A stretch of 64,000 bases of DNA, taken from Actinopolymorpha sp. NPDC004070. GTDB taxonomy: Bacteria; Actinomycetota; Actinomycetes; Propionibacteriales; Actinopolymorphaceae. Shown piece after piece: positions 1-7,191 of this stretch. Positions within the stretch are counted from its first letter, which is position 1. Every line of letters starts with the position of its first letter. The stretch lies in the NCBI RefSeq assembly GCF_040610475.1, contig NZ_JBEXMJ010000018.1:47863-111862 (forward strand), written 5' to 3'. The position numbers and the translations under genes are program-made. The notes under the pieces were generated by a model. The model saw only the letters and a program-made list of their open reading frames with translations, made no database searches and was not told where the DNA came from.

Positions 1-170
1 TCGTCGAACCGGACGCCGAGCCCCGCCTCGCCGAGGGCGACGCCCATCGCGAGGTAGATCAGCAGGCTGGGGAACCCGAACCGCACCGAGGCCCGGACGG
101 CGAGGATCGCCAGCAGCAGAACCAGGGCGCCGTACAGCAGGAAGTCGTTGAGCTCGGCGACAGTGATCAT
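1..170 (-). CDS. Potassium or sodium/proton antiporter, N-terminal part (cut by window edge)
   Basis: Only the first 56 codons are in the window; the gene continues past base 1. The ATG at 170-168 follows a strong GGGGGAGGTG ribosome site. The peptide begins MITVAELNDFLLYGALVLLL and continues through a short loop into a second hydrophobic stretch ending in GEAGLGVRFD. This is how CPA1-type antiporters of the NhaP2/CvrA group begin (first membrane helix, then an A-x-G-x-x-x-GE-x-G-x-G turn). In that family the protein exchanges K+ or Na+ for protons across the inner membrane. With only two helices visible, ion choice and any C-terminal TrkA domain cannot be judged. Confidence 0.6.
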   Translation of the reverse strand, partial: MITVAELNDFLLYGALVLLLAILAVRASVRFGFPSLLIYLAMGVALGEAGLGVRFD

Positions 171-221
171 CGCCGGCACCTCCCCCCGCCCCCGATGGCT
201 TCTTTCGTTGCCAATGCCAAA

Positions 222-256
222 GGGCCTGGGCACGTCAGGTGCTCGTGCCCAGGCCC
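222..256 (-). terminator. Strong hairpin downstream of tRNA-Ser
   Basis: GGGCCTGGGCACG at 222-234 is perfectly complementary to CGTGCCCAGGCCC at 244-256, giving a 13-bp stem (14 with the flanking A-T pair) and a 9-nt loop. Read on the minus strand it lies 8 bases after the tRNA end and is followed by TTTGGC. It is the likely transcription terminator of the tadA/tRNA-Ser unit and separates it from the antiporter gene. Confidence 0.8.
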
Positions 257-264
257 TCCTGCTG

Positions 265-349
265 CGGTGGCGGTGGGATTTGAACCCACGGAGGGTTGCC
301 CCTCACACGCTTTCGAGGCGTGCTCCTTCGGCCGCTCGGACACGCCACC
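265..349 (-). tRNA. tRNA-Ser (anticodon CGA)
   Basis: On the minus strand the acceptor stem GGTGGCG (349-343) pairs with CGCCACC, and the discriminator base is G. The anticodon loop reads CTCGAAA with anticodon CGA, which decodes UCG. A long variable arm (GAGGGGCAACCCTC) and the T-loop GTTCAAATC mark it as a class II serine tRNA. The 3' CCA is not encoded. It lies 34 bp downstream of tadA, a common arrangement in actinomycetes. Confidence 0.95.
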
Positions 350-383
350 GCCGGGTAGGTTACCGGACGAGGTGGCAGCCGCC

Positions 384-821
384 TCACACGCCCCGGCGAG
401 CGGCGAAGAACCGCCGCAGCACGTCACCGCACTCCTGCGCGAGCACGCCCCCGACCACCTGCGGCCGGTGGTTGAGCCGGCGGTCGCGTACGACGTCCCA
501 CAGCGAGCCGACGGCGCCGGCCTTGTCGTCGTACGCACCGAACACCACCTGGTCGACCCGGGCCTGCACCAGCGCACCCGCGCACATCGTGCAGGGCTCG
601 AGGGTGACGACGAGGGTGCATCCGGAAAGACGCCACTCACCACGTCGCACGGCGGCCTCCCGGATCGCCAGCACCTCGGCGTGGGCGGTGGGGTCGCCGG
701 TCGCCTCCCGTGCGTTGCGCCCCCGGCCGAGCACGGCGCCGTCGGGGCCGAGGACGACGCAGCCGACGGGTACGTCACCGGTGTCCGGAGCCAGCGCGGC
801 CTCGCCGAGGGCGGCCCGCAT
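384..821 (-). CDS. tadA: tRNA adenosine(34) deaminase TadA
   Basis: A 145-residue zinc deaminase that converts wobble adenosine 34 of tRNA-Arg(ACG) to inosine. The HAE motif supplies the zinc ligand His47 and the proton-shuttle Glu49; PCTMC supplies the other zinc ligands Cys77 and Cys80. The length is close to that of other TadA proteins. The ATG at 821 sits six bases after GGGAGGA. The gene starts 20 bp after the TadA-associated protein gene, so the two are very likely cotranscribed, and it ends just before tRNA-Ser. Confidence 0.93.
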   Translation of the reverse strand: MRAALGEAALAPDTGDVPVGCVVLGPDGAVLGRGRNAREATGDPTAHAEVLAIREAAVRRGEWRLSGCTLVVTLEPCTMCAGALVQARVDQVVFGAYDDKAGAVGSLWDVVRDRRLNHRPQVVGGVLAQECGDVLRRFFAARRGV

Positions 822-841
822 CGGGTCCTCCCACCCGGAGC

Positions 842-1378
842 TCAGCGGACGGCCTCGAGCGCCTCGGCGAATCCCAGGCGTTCGGCGAGGAACGTCACCG
901 CCGCCGAGGGGGGCGTGCCGATCGCCGCCGCCAGCCGGTTGAGGTCCTCGGCCCGGATGCCGAGGTCGTCCAGCAGACCGGCCTCGCCGATGGGCTCGGC
1001 CGGCAGCTCCACCGGCTCGTCCTCGTCCTCGTCGAGGTCGGTGGCCGGCACCACCGGCAGGTCGGCACCCGCGTCACCGGCGACCACCGCGGCGAGCCGG
1101 TGTTCCTCCACCAACTCGCTCACCAGCGCCTCACCGACCGGTGAGCGGAGCGTCTCGGCTCCGTCGGACACGTACACCCTGGGTTCCTCGTCGCCTTCCA
1201 CCCTCACGACGGCGAACCAGTTCTCCTCCTCGACGAGGACCAGGACGTTCTCGTCGTCGGACTCGACGTCCTGTACCGCGTCGACCACGTCCTCCACGGT
1301 CTCCACGTCGTCGAGGTCGGTCTCACTCGCCACCCACTCGTCCCCACTGCGGGCGAACGCCGCCGCGAAGTACGACAC
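842..1378 (-). CDS. TadA-associated protein (first paralogue)
   Basis: A 178-residue, very acidic protein of the family annotated as tRNA adenosine deaminase-associated; no biochemical activity is established for the family. The N-terminal part (about 1-110) is a mixed alpha/beta domain. A D/E-rich linker follows (DLDEDEDEP), and a C-terminal helical part ends in AERLGFAEALEAVR. GTG start, with GAAGGAA about nine bases upstream. It lies 20 bp before tadA, and family membership rests partly on that linkage. A second copy of the same fold is encoded just upstream at 1509-2015. Confidence 0.8.
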   Translation of the reverse strand: MSYFAAAFARSGDEWVASETDLDDVETVEDVVDAVQDVESDDENVLVLVEEENWFAVVRVEGDEEPRVYVSDGAETLRSPVGEALVSELVEEHRLAAVVAGDAGADLPVVPATDLDEDEDEPVELPAEPIGEAGLLDDLGIRAEDLNRLAAAIGTPPSAAVTFLAERLGFAEALEAVR

Positions 1379-1508
1379 CGCGCACCATTCCTTCGAGTTC
1401 TCGATCTGCGCCTACGGCTTGTCTGGACCTGTCTTTCGCCGGGGTCCGCGATCGAAACCTACGGTCGCGGTCCGCGACGGTGTCAGTTGGCCGGCATGAT
1501 CAGTATGG

Positions 1509-2015
1509 TCAGCCGACCGAGGCCTCGACCGCCCGCTGGAACGCCGGACCGTAGCCCAGGCGCTCGGCGATCTTGGACAGCATCTCGTCGGGGTAGAGGT
1601 CGAGGTCGTCACACAGGGCGCCCATCTCCATCGCGGCCATGCCGAGGTCGGCCACGATGGTGAGATCGCCCGCGGGTTGTGCCTGGTCCTCGTCGTCCTC
1701 GTCGATGGGGACCGGAAGCGCGAGTTCGTCGAGGACCTCCCGGGCCAGCGGCCAGTCCGTCGCCGCGGTTACATCGGACAGGAGGTAACGGACCTCGTCG
1801 CCCACGACCCGGACCAGGATGAAGAAGTCGTCGTCGACCGAGACCGAGCCGATACAGCCGATGTCGCCCTGCATCTGGCGCAGCGTGCGTACGAACGTGT
1901 CGAGGTCACGCGCCGCCGTGGTCGCCAGTGACGACACCCGCCAGCAGCCCTCCTCGAGGTAGGTGACCACCGCGAAGTCGATCGCCGTAGCACTGTCGTC
2001 GGCCATGTAGGGCAT
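1509..2015 (-). CDS. TadA-associated protein (second, divergent paralogue)
   Basis: 168 residues starting MPYMADDSATAIDF; an internal ATG at 2006 (MADD) is an alternative start and neither has a clear ribosome site. It shares the layout of the downstream 842-1378 protein: the core ending in an FxxxVRVxGDE-type strand (ILVRVVGDEVRYLLSD here, FAVVRVEGDEEPRVYVSD there), an acidic linker (PIDEDDEDQ), a DLG motif and a closing AERLGYGPAFQRAVEA. The two are best explained by tandem duplication followed by strong divergence. Function unknown; gap to the next gene 130 bp. Confidence 0.7.
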   Translation of the reverse strand: MPYMADDSATAIDFAVVTYLEEGCWRVSSLATTAARDLDTFVRTLRQMQGDIGCIGSVSVDDDFFILVRVVGDEVRYLLSDVTAATDWPLAREVLDELALPVPIDEDDEDQAQPAGDLTIVADLGMAAMEMGALCDDLDLYPDEMLSKIAERLGYGPAFQRAVEASVG

Positions 2016-2149
2016 GGTGGCAGACCCGCGGGAAAATGCACCGGCTTTTCCCGGCCTTTGTTCGCCCGATCCGTGCCTTTTCGCCGAAGTTCCACCGAAC
2101 CCGGACCGCCGGTGCCCGGCCGGGCGGCACGTGACGCGTCCGGTGGCTC

Positions 2150-2629
2150 CTACAGCGCGCGGCGCAGGGCCTGGCGACGCCGGCGGAGCTGGTTGGCCCG
2201 GAGCGCGAACGGGAGGTCCTTGGCCTCGGCCAGGTCGCGCAGCAGCGCGGCCCGGCGGCGCAAACGTTCCCGCTCGCGTTCGGTGAGGGGACGCGGCTCC
2301 GCCGTATCGCCGGCAGCTGAGGAGGTCGACGGCGAGGAGGACGCGGACGGAGACGAGGTGGTGGAAGAGTCGGAAGTCCGGCCGGCTACCGGGCCGGTCG
2401 TCGCGCCGACCACCGGGCCGGTCGTGCCCGCTCGGGAGTCTCCGGGAGGGCCCGAGGCCTGCGTGGGGGTTACGGCCCAACCGCTGCGGGCCATCCCCGT
2501 CGCCGACACACGGAATGCTGGCGAGTCCGACTGCCGTCTTCGTGTTGCGCTCATGCACCTGACCGCCGATCCAGACGATCCCCGTTGTGATGAAGGGGCC
2601 ACCAGCCGGGTGTGGGCGACCCCAGACAT
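2150..2629 (-). CDS. Small basic protein of unknown function
   Basis: Open frame of 159 residues. The first two thirds are low-complexity Ser/Thr/Gly/Pro. The last ~50 residues form a highly charged helix (LTERERERLRRRAALLRDLA, then a RANQLRRRRQALRRAL end), which resembles short conserved actinomycete proteins. An AGGGAG lies directly before the ATG at 2629. The true start could lie inside the low-complexity part. I do not recognise a function. The C-terminal Arg-rich helix could bind nucleic acid, but that is only composition-based. Confidence 0.4.
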   Translation of the reverse strand: MSGVAHTRLVAPSSQRGSSGSAVRCMSATRRRQSDSPAFRVSATGMARSGWAVTPTQASGPPGDSRAGTTGPVVGATTGPVAGRTSDSSTTSSPSASSSPSTSSAAGDTAEPRPLTERERERLRRRAALLRDLAEAKDLPFALRANQLRRRRQALRRAL

Positions 2630-2848
2630 GACTCCCTAAAGGTGGACCTTGGCCGGGGACCGGAGCAATGTCTGCGACCGGTTTTTTTCAGCCGGAGTTG
2701 CACTTTTTACGCCCCGAAGGTCCTTCCCCCGTCGGTTCGCTGGCTCTCCGGGAGGGCGCGTTCACGGTGCGAGTTCGGCGTACGGAATTCCGCGTGGAGT
2801 GGGCGTACGGCCGTCCACCGCAGGCTCCGGCCCCGCGCCGCGATGGCC

Positions 2849-2861
2849 TAGGGTCACGCCC
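2849..2861 (+). promoter_or_regulatory. -10 element TAGGGT giving a probable leaderless upp mRNA
   Basis: TAGGGT at 2849-2854 matches the TANNNT form of actinobacterial -10 boxes and ends seven bases before the upp ATG. No ribosome site precedes the ATG (CACGCCC). Transcription would start at or next to the A of the start codon. Confidence 0.55.
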
Positions 2862-3503
2862 ATGCGGATCCACGTCGCCGACCACCCTCTGATCGCGCAC
2901 AAGCTCACCGTGCTGCGCGACGCCGGTACCGACTCCCCGACGTTCCGGTTGCTCACCGACGAGCTGGTCACCCTGCTCGCGTACGAGGCGACCCGGGACG
3001 TCCGGACCGAGCCGGTCACCGTCACCACTCCGGTCGCCGAGGCGCAGGGGGTGAAGCTGGCGGCGCCCAAACCGCTGGTCGTGCCGATCCTGCGCGCGGG
3101 CCTGGGGATGCTGGAGGGCATGGTGCGGCTGCTGCCCACCGCCGAGGTCGGCTTCCTCGGCATGGTCCGCGACGAGCACACGCTGAAGGCCTCGACGTAC
3201 GCCCAGCGGATCCCCGAGGACCTGTCCGGCCGGCAGTGCTACGTCCTCGACCCGATGCTGGCCACCGGTGGAACGCTCGCCGACTCCGTGCGCTTCCTGG
3301 TCGAGCGAGGGGCGGACCACATCACGGCGGTGTGCCTGCTCGCCGCCCCGGAGGGCCTCCGCTTCCTCGAGCGCGAACTCGACTCGGTGGGTGTCCCGGT
3401 CACGGTCGTCACCGCCGCGGTGGACGACCACCTCAACGAGCACGGCTTCATCGTCCCCGGGCTCGGCGACGCGGGCGACCGGCTGTACGGCGTCGCCGGC
3501 TGA
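2862..3503 (+). CDS. upp: Uracil phosphoribosyltransferase
   Basis: A 213-residue cytosolic salvage enzyme making UMP from uracil and PRPP. The ATG at 2862 was chosen because the protein then begins [20 protein letters not shown], the normal family N-terminus. The PRPP-binding loop is [13 protein letters not shown] (about residues 130-142). The uracil-binding end [11 protein letters not shown] is intact and the length is standard. It stands alone, on the opposite strand from the upstream genes, and is probably read from a leaderless transcript. Confidence 0.96.
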   Translation: MRIHVADHPLIAHKLTVLRDAGTDSPTFRLLTDELVTLLAYEATRDVRTEPVTVTTPVAEAQGVKLAAPKPLVVPILRAGLGMLEGMVRLLPTAEVGFLGMVRDEHTLKASTYAQRIPEDLSGRQCYVLDPMLATGGTLADSVRFLVERGADHITAVCLLAAPEGLRFLERELDSVGVPVTVVTAAVDDHLNEHGFIVPGLGDAGDRLYGVAG

Positions 3504-3643
3504 CCGGCCCTGCCCGCGCAAGCCGCGCGAGCCGCCCCGGCCGCCTGAGCTGCCCGGCAGAAACCGGCGGTCACCGGTCCACCACCGTCCACAGGTTTGT
3601 CGGGGGAACATCCGGCCCATGCTGACGGCATGGGGGGATTCCC

Positions 3644-5170
3644 ATGGGCGTGAAAGTGAGCGTCGTCGTCCCGGTGTACAACCTGGGAGCCGATCTCGAC
3701 GCCTGTCTGGAGTCACTGCTGGGCCAGTCGCTGGCACCCGGTGAGTACGAAATCCTGATGGTGGACGACGGCTCGCACGACGGGACGGCCCAGCGGGCGG
3801 AGAAGCTCGCCCAGCTGCATCCGCCACTGCGCGCCATCACCGCCGCCCACACCGGCGGTCCGGGGCGACCGCGCAACATCGGCATCGAGCGCGCACACGG
3901 CGAGTACGTCTACTTCCTCGACCCCGACGACCGGCTCACCCCGACCGCGCTGGAACGCATGTACGCCACCGCCGCCCGTACGAACGCCGACATCGTGATC
4001 GGGAAGCTGGTCGGCCACGGCGGCCGCTCGGTCCCCCGGCACGTCTTCCGGGCGTCCCGGGACCAGGCCGACCTGGTGGAGGACCGGCTGTTCGGGCTGC
4101 TGACGCCGCACATGCTTTTCCGGTCGGCCTTCCTGGCCGAGCACCGCCTGCGGTTCGCCGAGGGCGCGGCCTGGCTGGGCGACCAGCTTTTCGTCGCACA
4201 GGTGTACTTCCGGGCGAAGGTGGTCAGCGTGCTCGCCGACGAGGTGTGCTGCCACTGGATCCGCCGGCCCGAACGCGAACACGCCTCCCGCCGGTTCGAC
4301 CCGCGGGCGTACTACCGCGCCCTGCGCGGAGTGCTCGACGTCGTGGACAGTCACACCTCTCCCGGTGACGAGCGCGACCAGATCTACGCCCACTGGTACG
4401 ACGCGGAGATGCTCCGCCTGCTGGGCGGCCGGACGTTCGGCGGGCTGCCGGTGCGATACCGCCAGCACCTCCTCTACCGCGAGGTCGGCAAGCTGGCCGA
4501 GGAGCGGTTCGGGCCGGCGGTGGAGACCTGGCTGCCGCTGTCGATGCGGGTCCGGGCGCGGCTGCTGCGCGCCGGTGCGTACGCCGACATCGCCCGGCTG
4601 GCCCGCGCCGAACGCGAGCTGACGGTCGTACCGACCCTGGAACGCGTCGACTGGGACGGCGACCACCTGCTGATCCGGGTCAGCGGCCGGTTGAGCTACG
4701 CCGACGGCCGGCCGGTGACCTTCCGCCGGCTCGGCGGCCGGCTGTTGTGGCAACCGCCGGTGCCGCTGCGGGTCGACGTACCCGAGGACGCCTACGAGGT
4801 GACCGCCGCGATCAGCCGCAGCCGGCTGGACGTGTACGTGCAGAACCGCAACGACTCCGGTGACTACCGACTGCCGACGACCAGCCACCTGGTGCCCGAC
4901 ACCGCCGACGAGGCCGAGCAGGTCGTCCTGCGTGGAACGGCCCGGCTCGACCCGCGCGTCGCGAAGGCCGGCCGGGCGCTGGAGGACGGGCTGTGGGACT
5001 GCTTCGTGCGCGCGGAAAGCTGCGGCTGGGACGTACAGCGGCGGATCGCCCGGCCGAGCCTCTACCAGACCGAACCGCCCTGCCCCAGCCAGGTCGTGGG
5101 TACGGGAACGCTGGTCGAACCGCACTGGACCACGCTGGGCAACCTCAGCGTGCGGATCGCCGCGATCTGA
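3644..5170 (+). CDS. Family 2 glycosyltransferase with large C-terminal domain
   Basis: 508 residues. The N-terminal ~220 residues are a GT-A fold: VSVVVPVYNLGADLDACLES start, nucleotide-binding DDGS, and the metal-binding D93-P-D95-D96 in YFLDPDDRL. The remainder holds a helical region and a beta-rich C-terminus, the layout of TarS/TarP-like wall teichoic acid glycosyltransferases and many actinomycete homologues. No membrane helix is visible, so it should act in the cytoplasm on a sugar nucleotide. Donor and acceptor cannot be read from sequence. A GGGGGA lies before the ATG. It is convergent with the decayed ABC operon. Confidence 0.75.
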   Translation: MGVKVSVVVPVYNLGADLDACLESLLGQSLAPGEYEILMVDDGSHDGTAQRAEKLAQLHPPLRAITAAHTGGPGRPRNIGIERAHGEYVYFLDPDDRLTPTALERMYATAARTNADIVIGKLVGHGGRSVPRHVFRASRDQADLVEDRLFGLLTPHMLFRSAFLAEHRLRFAEGAAWLGDQLFVAQVYFRAKVVSVLADEVCCHWIRRPEREHASRRFDPRAYYRALRGVLDVVDSHTSPGDERDQIYAHWYDAEMLRLLGGRTFGGLPVRYRQHLLYREVGKLAEERFGPAVETWLPLSMRVRARLLRAGAYADIARLARAERELTVVPTLERVDWDGDHLLIRVSGRLSYADGRPVTFRRLGGRLLWQPPVPLRVDVPEDAYEVTAAISRSRLDVYVQNRNDSGDYRLPTTSHLVPDTADEAEQVVLRGTARLDPRVAKAGRALEDGLWDCFVRAESCGWDVQRRIARPSLYQTEPPCPSQVVGTGTLVEPHWTTLGNLSVRIAAI

Positions 5171-5184
5171 TCCCTAATTCCGGG

Positions 5185-5672
5185 TCACTCCGGGCGGGGG
5201 TCCCAGCGGAACCGCCGGACGGCGACCAGTGCCCTGGCGACTCCCCACCCGGCGAGCACGCCGAGGCTGGCCCACGCGAACCCGCCGTCCCCGCCGAACG
5301 CTCCGAGCAACGCCTGGTTGAACGGCCGTACCGGCAGGAAGTCCGCGACCCGGTTGAGCGCGTCCGCGTGGATCGGCATGTACGTGCCGGACACGAACAC
5401 CAGCGGGAAGAGGACGAACTGCACGACCGCGGGCGCGGCCTCGGCGTTGCGGATCAGCGAGGCCACCCCGACGCCCAGGGCGCAGAAGCCGGCCGCGCCG
5501 AGCACCAGCGTCACCGCGATCGCCGGCCAGTGGGACGGGCCGGCCAGCGGGACGCCGAAGACCCGCCCGATGCCCAGGATGAGCAGGACGTCCACGACGC
5601 TCACCAGGACGCAGTGCGCCAGCAGGCCGAGGAAGTACGTCCCGCTCGGCAGCGGCGTCGCCCGGACCCGTG
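5185..5672 (-). pseudogene. Remnant of an ABC-2 type permease (C-terminal half only)
   Basis: The reading frame encodes ATPLPSGTYFLGLLAHCVLV and then three or four further hydrophobic helices, including FPLVFVSGTYMPIHAD, the typical ABC-2 exporter loop, and ends WDPRPE. The start codon and N-terminal two helices are absent. The frame joins directly, shifted by one phase, to the end of the ATPase fragment. The intact gene would be about 250 residues; about 160 remain. Probably an internal deletion fused the two genes out of frame. Confidence 0.75.
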
Positions 5673-6280
5673 CTCGGCGTGCTCTGGTCCGGCTCGCCGG
5701 TGAGCCGGAGGTAGACGTCCTCCAGGCTCGGGCGCTCGACTGCCAGTCCGCCGAGCACCACACCTGCGGCGAGCGCCCAGCCGGTGAGCCGGTGCAGCGT
5801 CCCCGTCGGCTCCGCGGTCTCCACGGTGACCAGGGCGTCGCGGTGACCGTCCGGCCCGGTCACCGACTCCCCCGCCGCCACCGGGATATGGTCGAGCGCG
5901 AAGCCGTCGGGCAGGGCGAACCGTATCCGTACCCCGGCGCGGTCACGGCCTCCGAGCGTGGCGGGCGTCCCCTCGGAGATGATCCGGCCGCCGGCGATCA
6001 CCGCCACCCGGTCCGCGAGTTGCTGCGCCTCCTCCATGTAGTGGGTGGTGAGCACGATGGTGGTCCCGGCCGCTCGCAACCGGCGTACGAGCTCCCAGGC
6101 GCCCTGCCGGGCGGCGGGATCGAAGCCGGTCGTCGGCTCGTCGAGGAACAGCAGGCTCGGGTCGCCGATCATGCCGAGTGCGAGGTCCAGCCTGCGCTTC
6201 TGGCCACGGGGCCGTACTTGTGGAGGTCCGCCACCACGACGGCGTTCTCGTCGGCGGTCCAGGTCTGGTTGGTCACCCGA
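5673..6280 (-). pseudogene. Remnant of a DrrA-type ABC exporter ATPase
   Basis: Readable from GQKRRLDLALGMIGDPS (degenerate signature region) through Walker B LLFLDEPTTGFDP, the H-loop TTHYMEEA and the usual drug-exporter C-terminal domain ending SLEDVYLRLTGEP. The Walker A P-loop is missing. Upstream, in another phase, a stretch TADENAVVVADLHKYGP looks like the region after the Q-loop, so at least one deletion and frameshift separate it from the signature. A truncated frame starting at ATG 6172 could still be translated but would not bind ATP. Confidence 0.75.
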
Positions 6281-6454
6281 TCAGTCTGGGTAGGCGGTGC
6301 CTGTGTCGACCACGGCGTTCGGTCGCGACCGCATGCGACTTTCGTAGGTCCGCCGGCGCGGTGGCGCTTGTGGTGTTGCTCGTGGTGTCGCTTGTCGGCG
6401 GATGGGAATACCGTGTGCGCACCCGAACCACCGCTGCCTGTCGAGGAGCGCCGT

Positions 6455-7009
6455 ATGACCACCCTGAGCGACCGCCCGCACACCGCACTCCTGGTGATCG
6501 ACGTACAGAACGACGTCGTCGGAGGCGCCCACAACCGCGACGCCGTGGTCGCCAACGTCGCCAGGCTCGTGGACCGGGCCAGGTCCGAGAACGTCCCCGT
6601 GGTGTGGGTCCAGCACTCCTCCGCCGACAACCTGCCGATGGGCAGTGACGGCTGGCAGTACGTCCCCGAGCTCACCCTGAAGGACTCCGAACCCGTTGTG
6701 CACAAGCGCTATCCCGACTCGTTCGAGGAGACCGACCTCGAGTCGGTGCTCGCGGAGCGGCACATCGGGCGCCTCGTCGTCGCGGGCGCGCAGACCGACG
6801 AGTGCATCCGTTCCACACTGCACGGAGGGATCGTCCGGGGGTACGACGTGACGCTGGTCGGCGACGCCCACACCACCGAGGACCTGTCCGAGTGGGGTGC
6901 ACCCACGCCCGACAAGGTCATCGACCACACGAACCTCTACTGGGCCAACCACACCGCCCCCGGTCGGCGGGCGGGCACGGTCACCACCGATTCCGTCGAC
7001 TTCGGCTGA
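6455..7009 (+). CDS. Isochorismatase-family cysteine hydrolase
   Basis: A 184-residue cytosolic hydrolase of the isochorismatase/nicotinamidase superfamily. The triad is visible: Asp16 in LLVIDVQNDV, Lys84 in VVHKRYPDSF and Cys117 in GAQTDECIRST. The ATG at 6455 follows GAGGAGCG. Family members split isochorismate, nicotinamide, N-carbamoyl compounds or other amide/ether bonds; neither the sequence nor the neighbours decide the substrate. It is monocistronic, placed between the ABC remnant and the DUF222 gene. Confidence 0.85.
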   Translation: MTTLSDRPHTALLVIDVQNDVVGGAHNRDAVVANVARLVDRARSENVPVVWVQHSSADNLPMGSDGWQYVPELTLKDSEPVVHKRYPDSFEETDLESVLAERHIGRLVVAGAQTDECIRSTLHGGIVRGYDVTLVGDAHTTEDLSEWGAPTPDKVIDHTNLYWANHTAPGRRAGTVTTDSVDFG

Positions 7010-7115
7010 CCGTCAGCACGCACCCTCCGGTCTTCATCTGCGCCGGCGCAACACTGCATTGACACCCCTTGGGGCGCTGCCCCGTCGCCCATTGTCGACC
7101 TGACCTGACCACAAC

Positions 7116-7154
7116 TTGTCCACAGTTGACGGATCGGCAGTCCCTTGTGGACAA
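7116..7154. promoter_or_regulatory. Two inverted perfect DnaA-box sequences
   Basis: TTGTCCACA at 7116-7124 and its reverse complement TGTGGACAA at 7146-7154 are separated by 21 bp. TTGTCCACA is the preferred DnaA box of high-GC actinomycetes. As RNA the pair could also form a 9-bp stem. They lie 38-68 bp in front of the DUF222/HNH gene. Two boxes are too few for an origin; binding or regulation by DnaA is possible but unproven. Confidence 0.5.
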
Positions 7155-7179
7155 CGAGTTAGTTGTCGGTGGCAGCCTG

Positions 7180-7191
7180 TAGAGTTCGAAC
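7180..7191 (+). promoter_or_regulatory. -10 element TAGAGT, probable leaderless start
   Basis: TAGAGT at 7180-7185 ends six bases before the ATG at 7192, and there is no ribosome site. This fits a leaderless transcript for the HNH gene. Confidence 0.5.

Noticed and set aside
7116-7154. Possible replication origin from DnaA boxes
   Set aside because: Only two boxes, no AT-rich region, and none of the usual dnaA, dnaN or gyrase neighbours.
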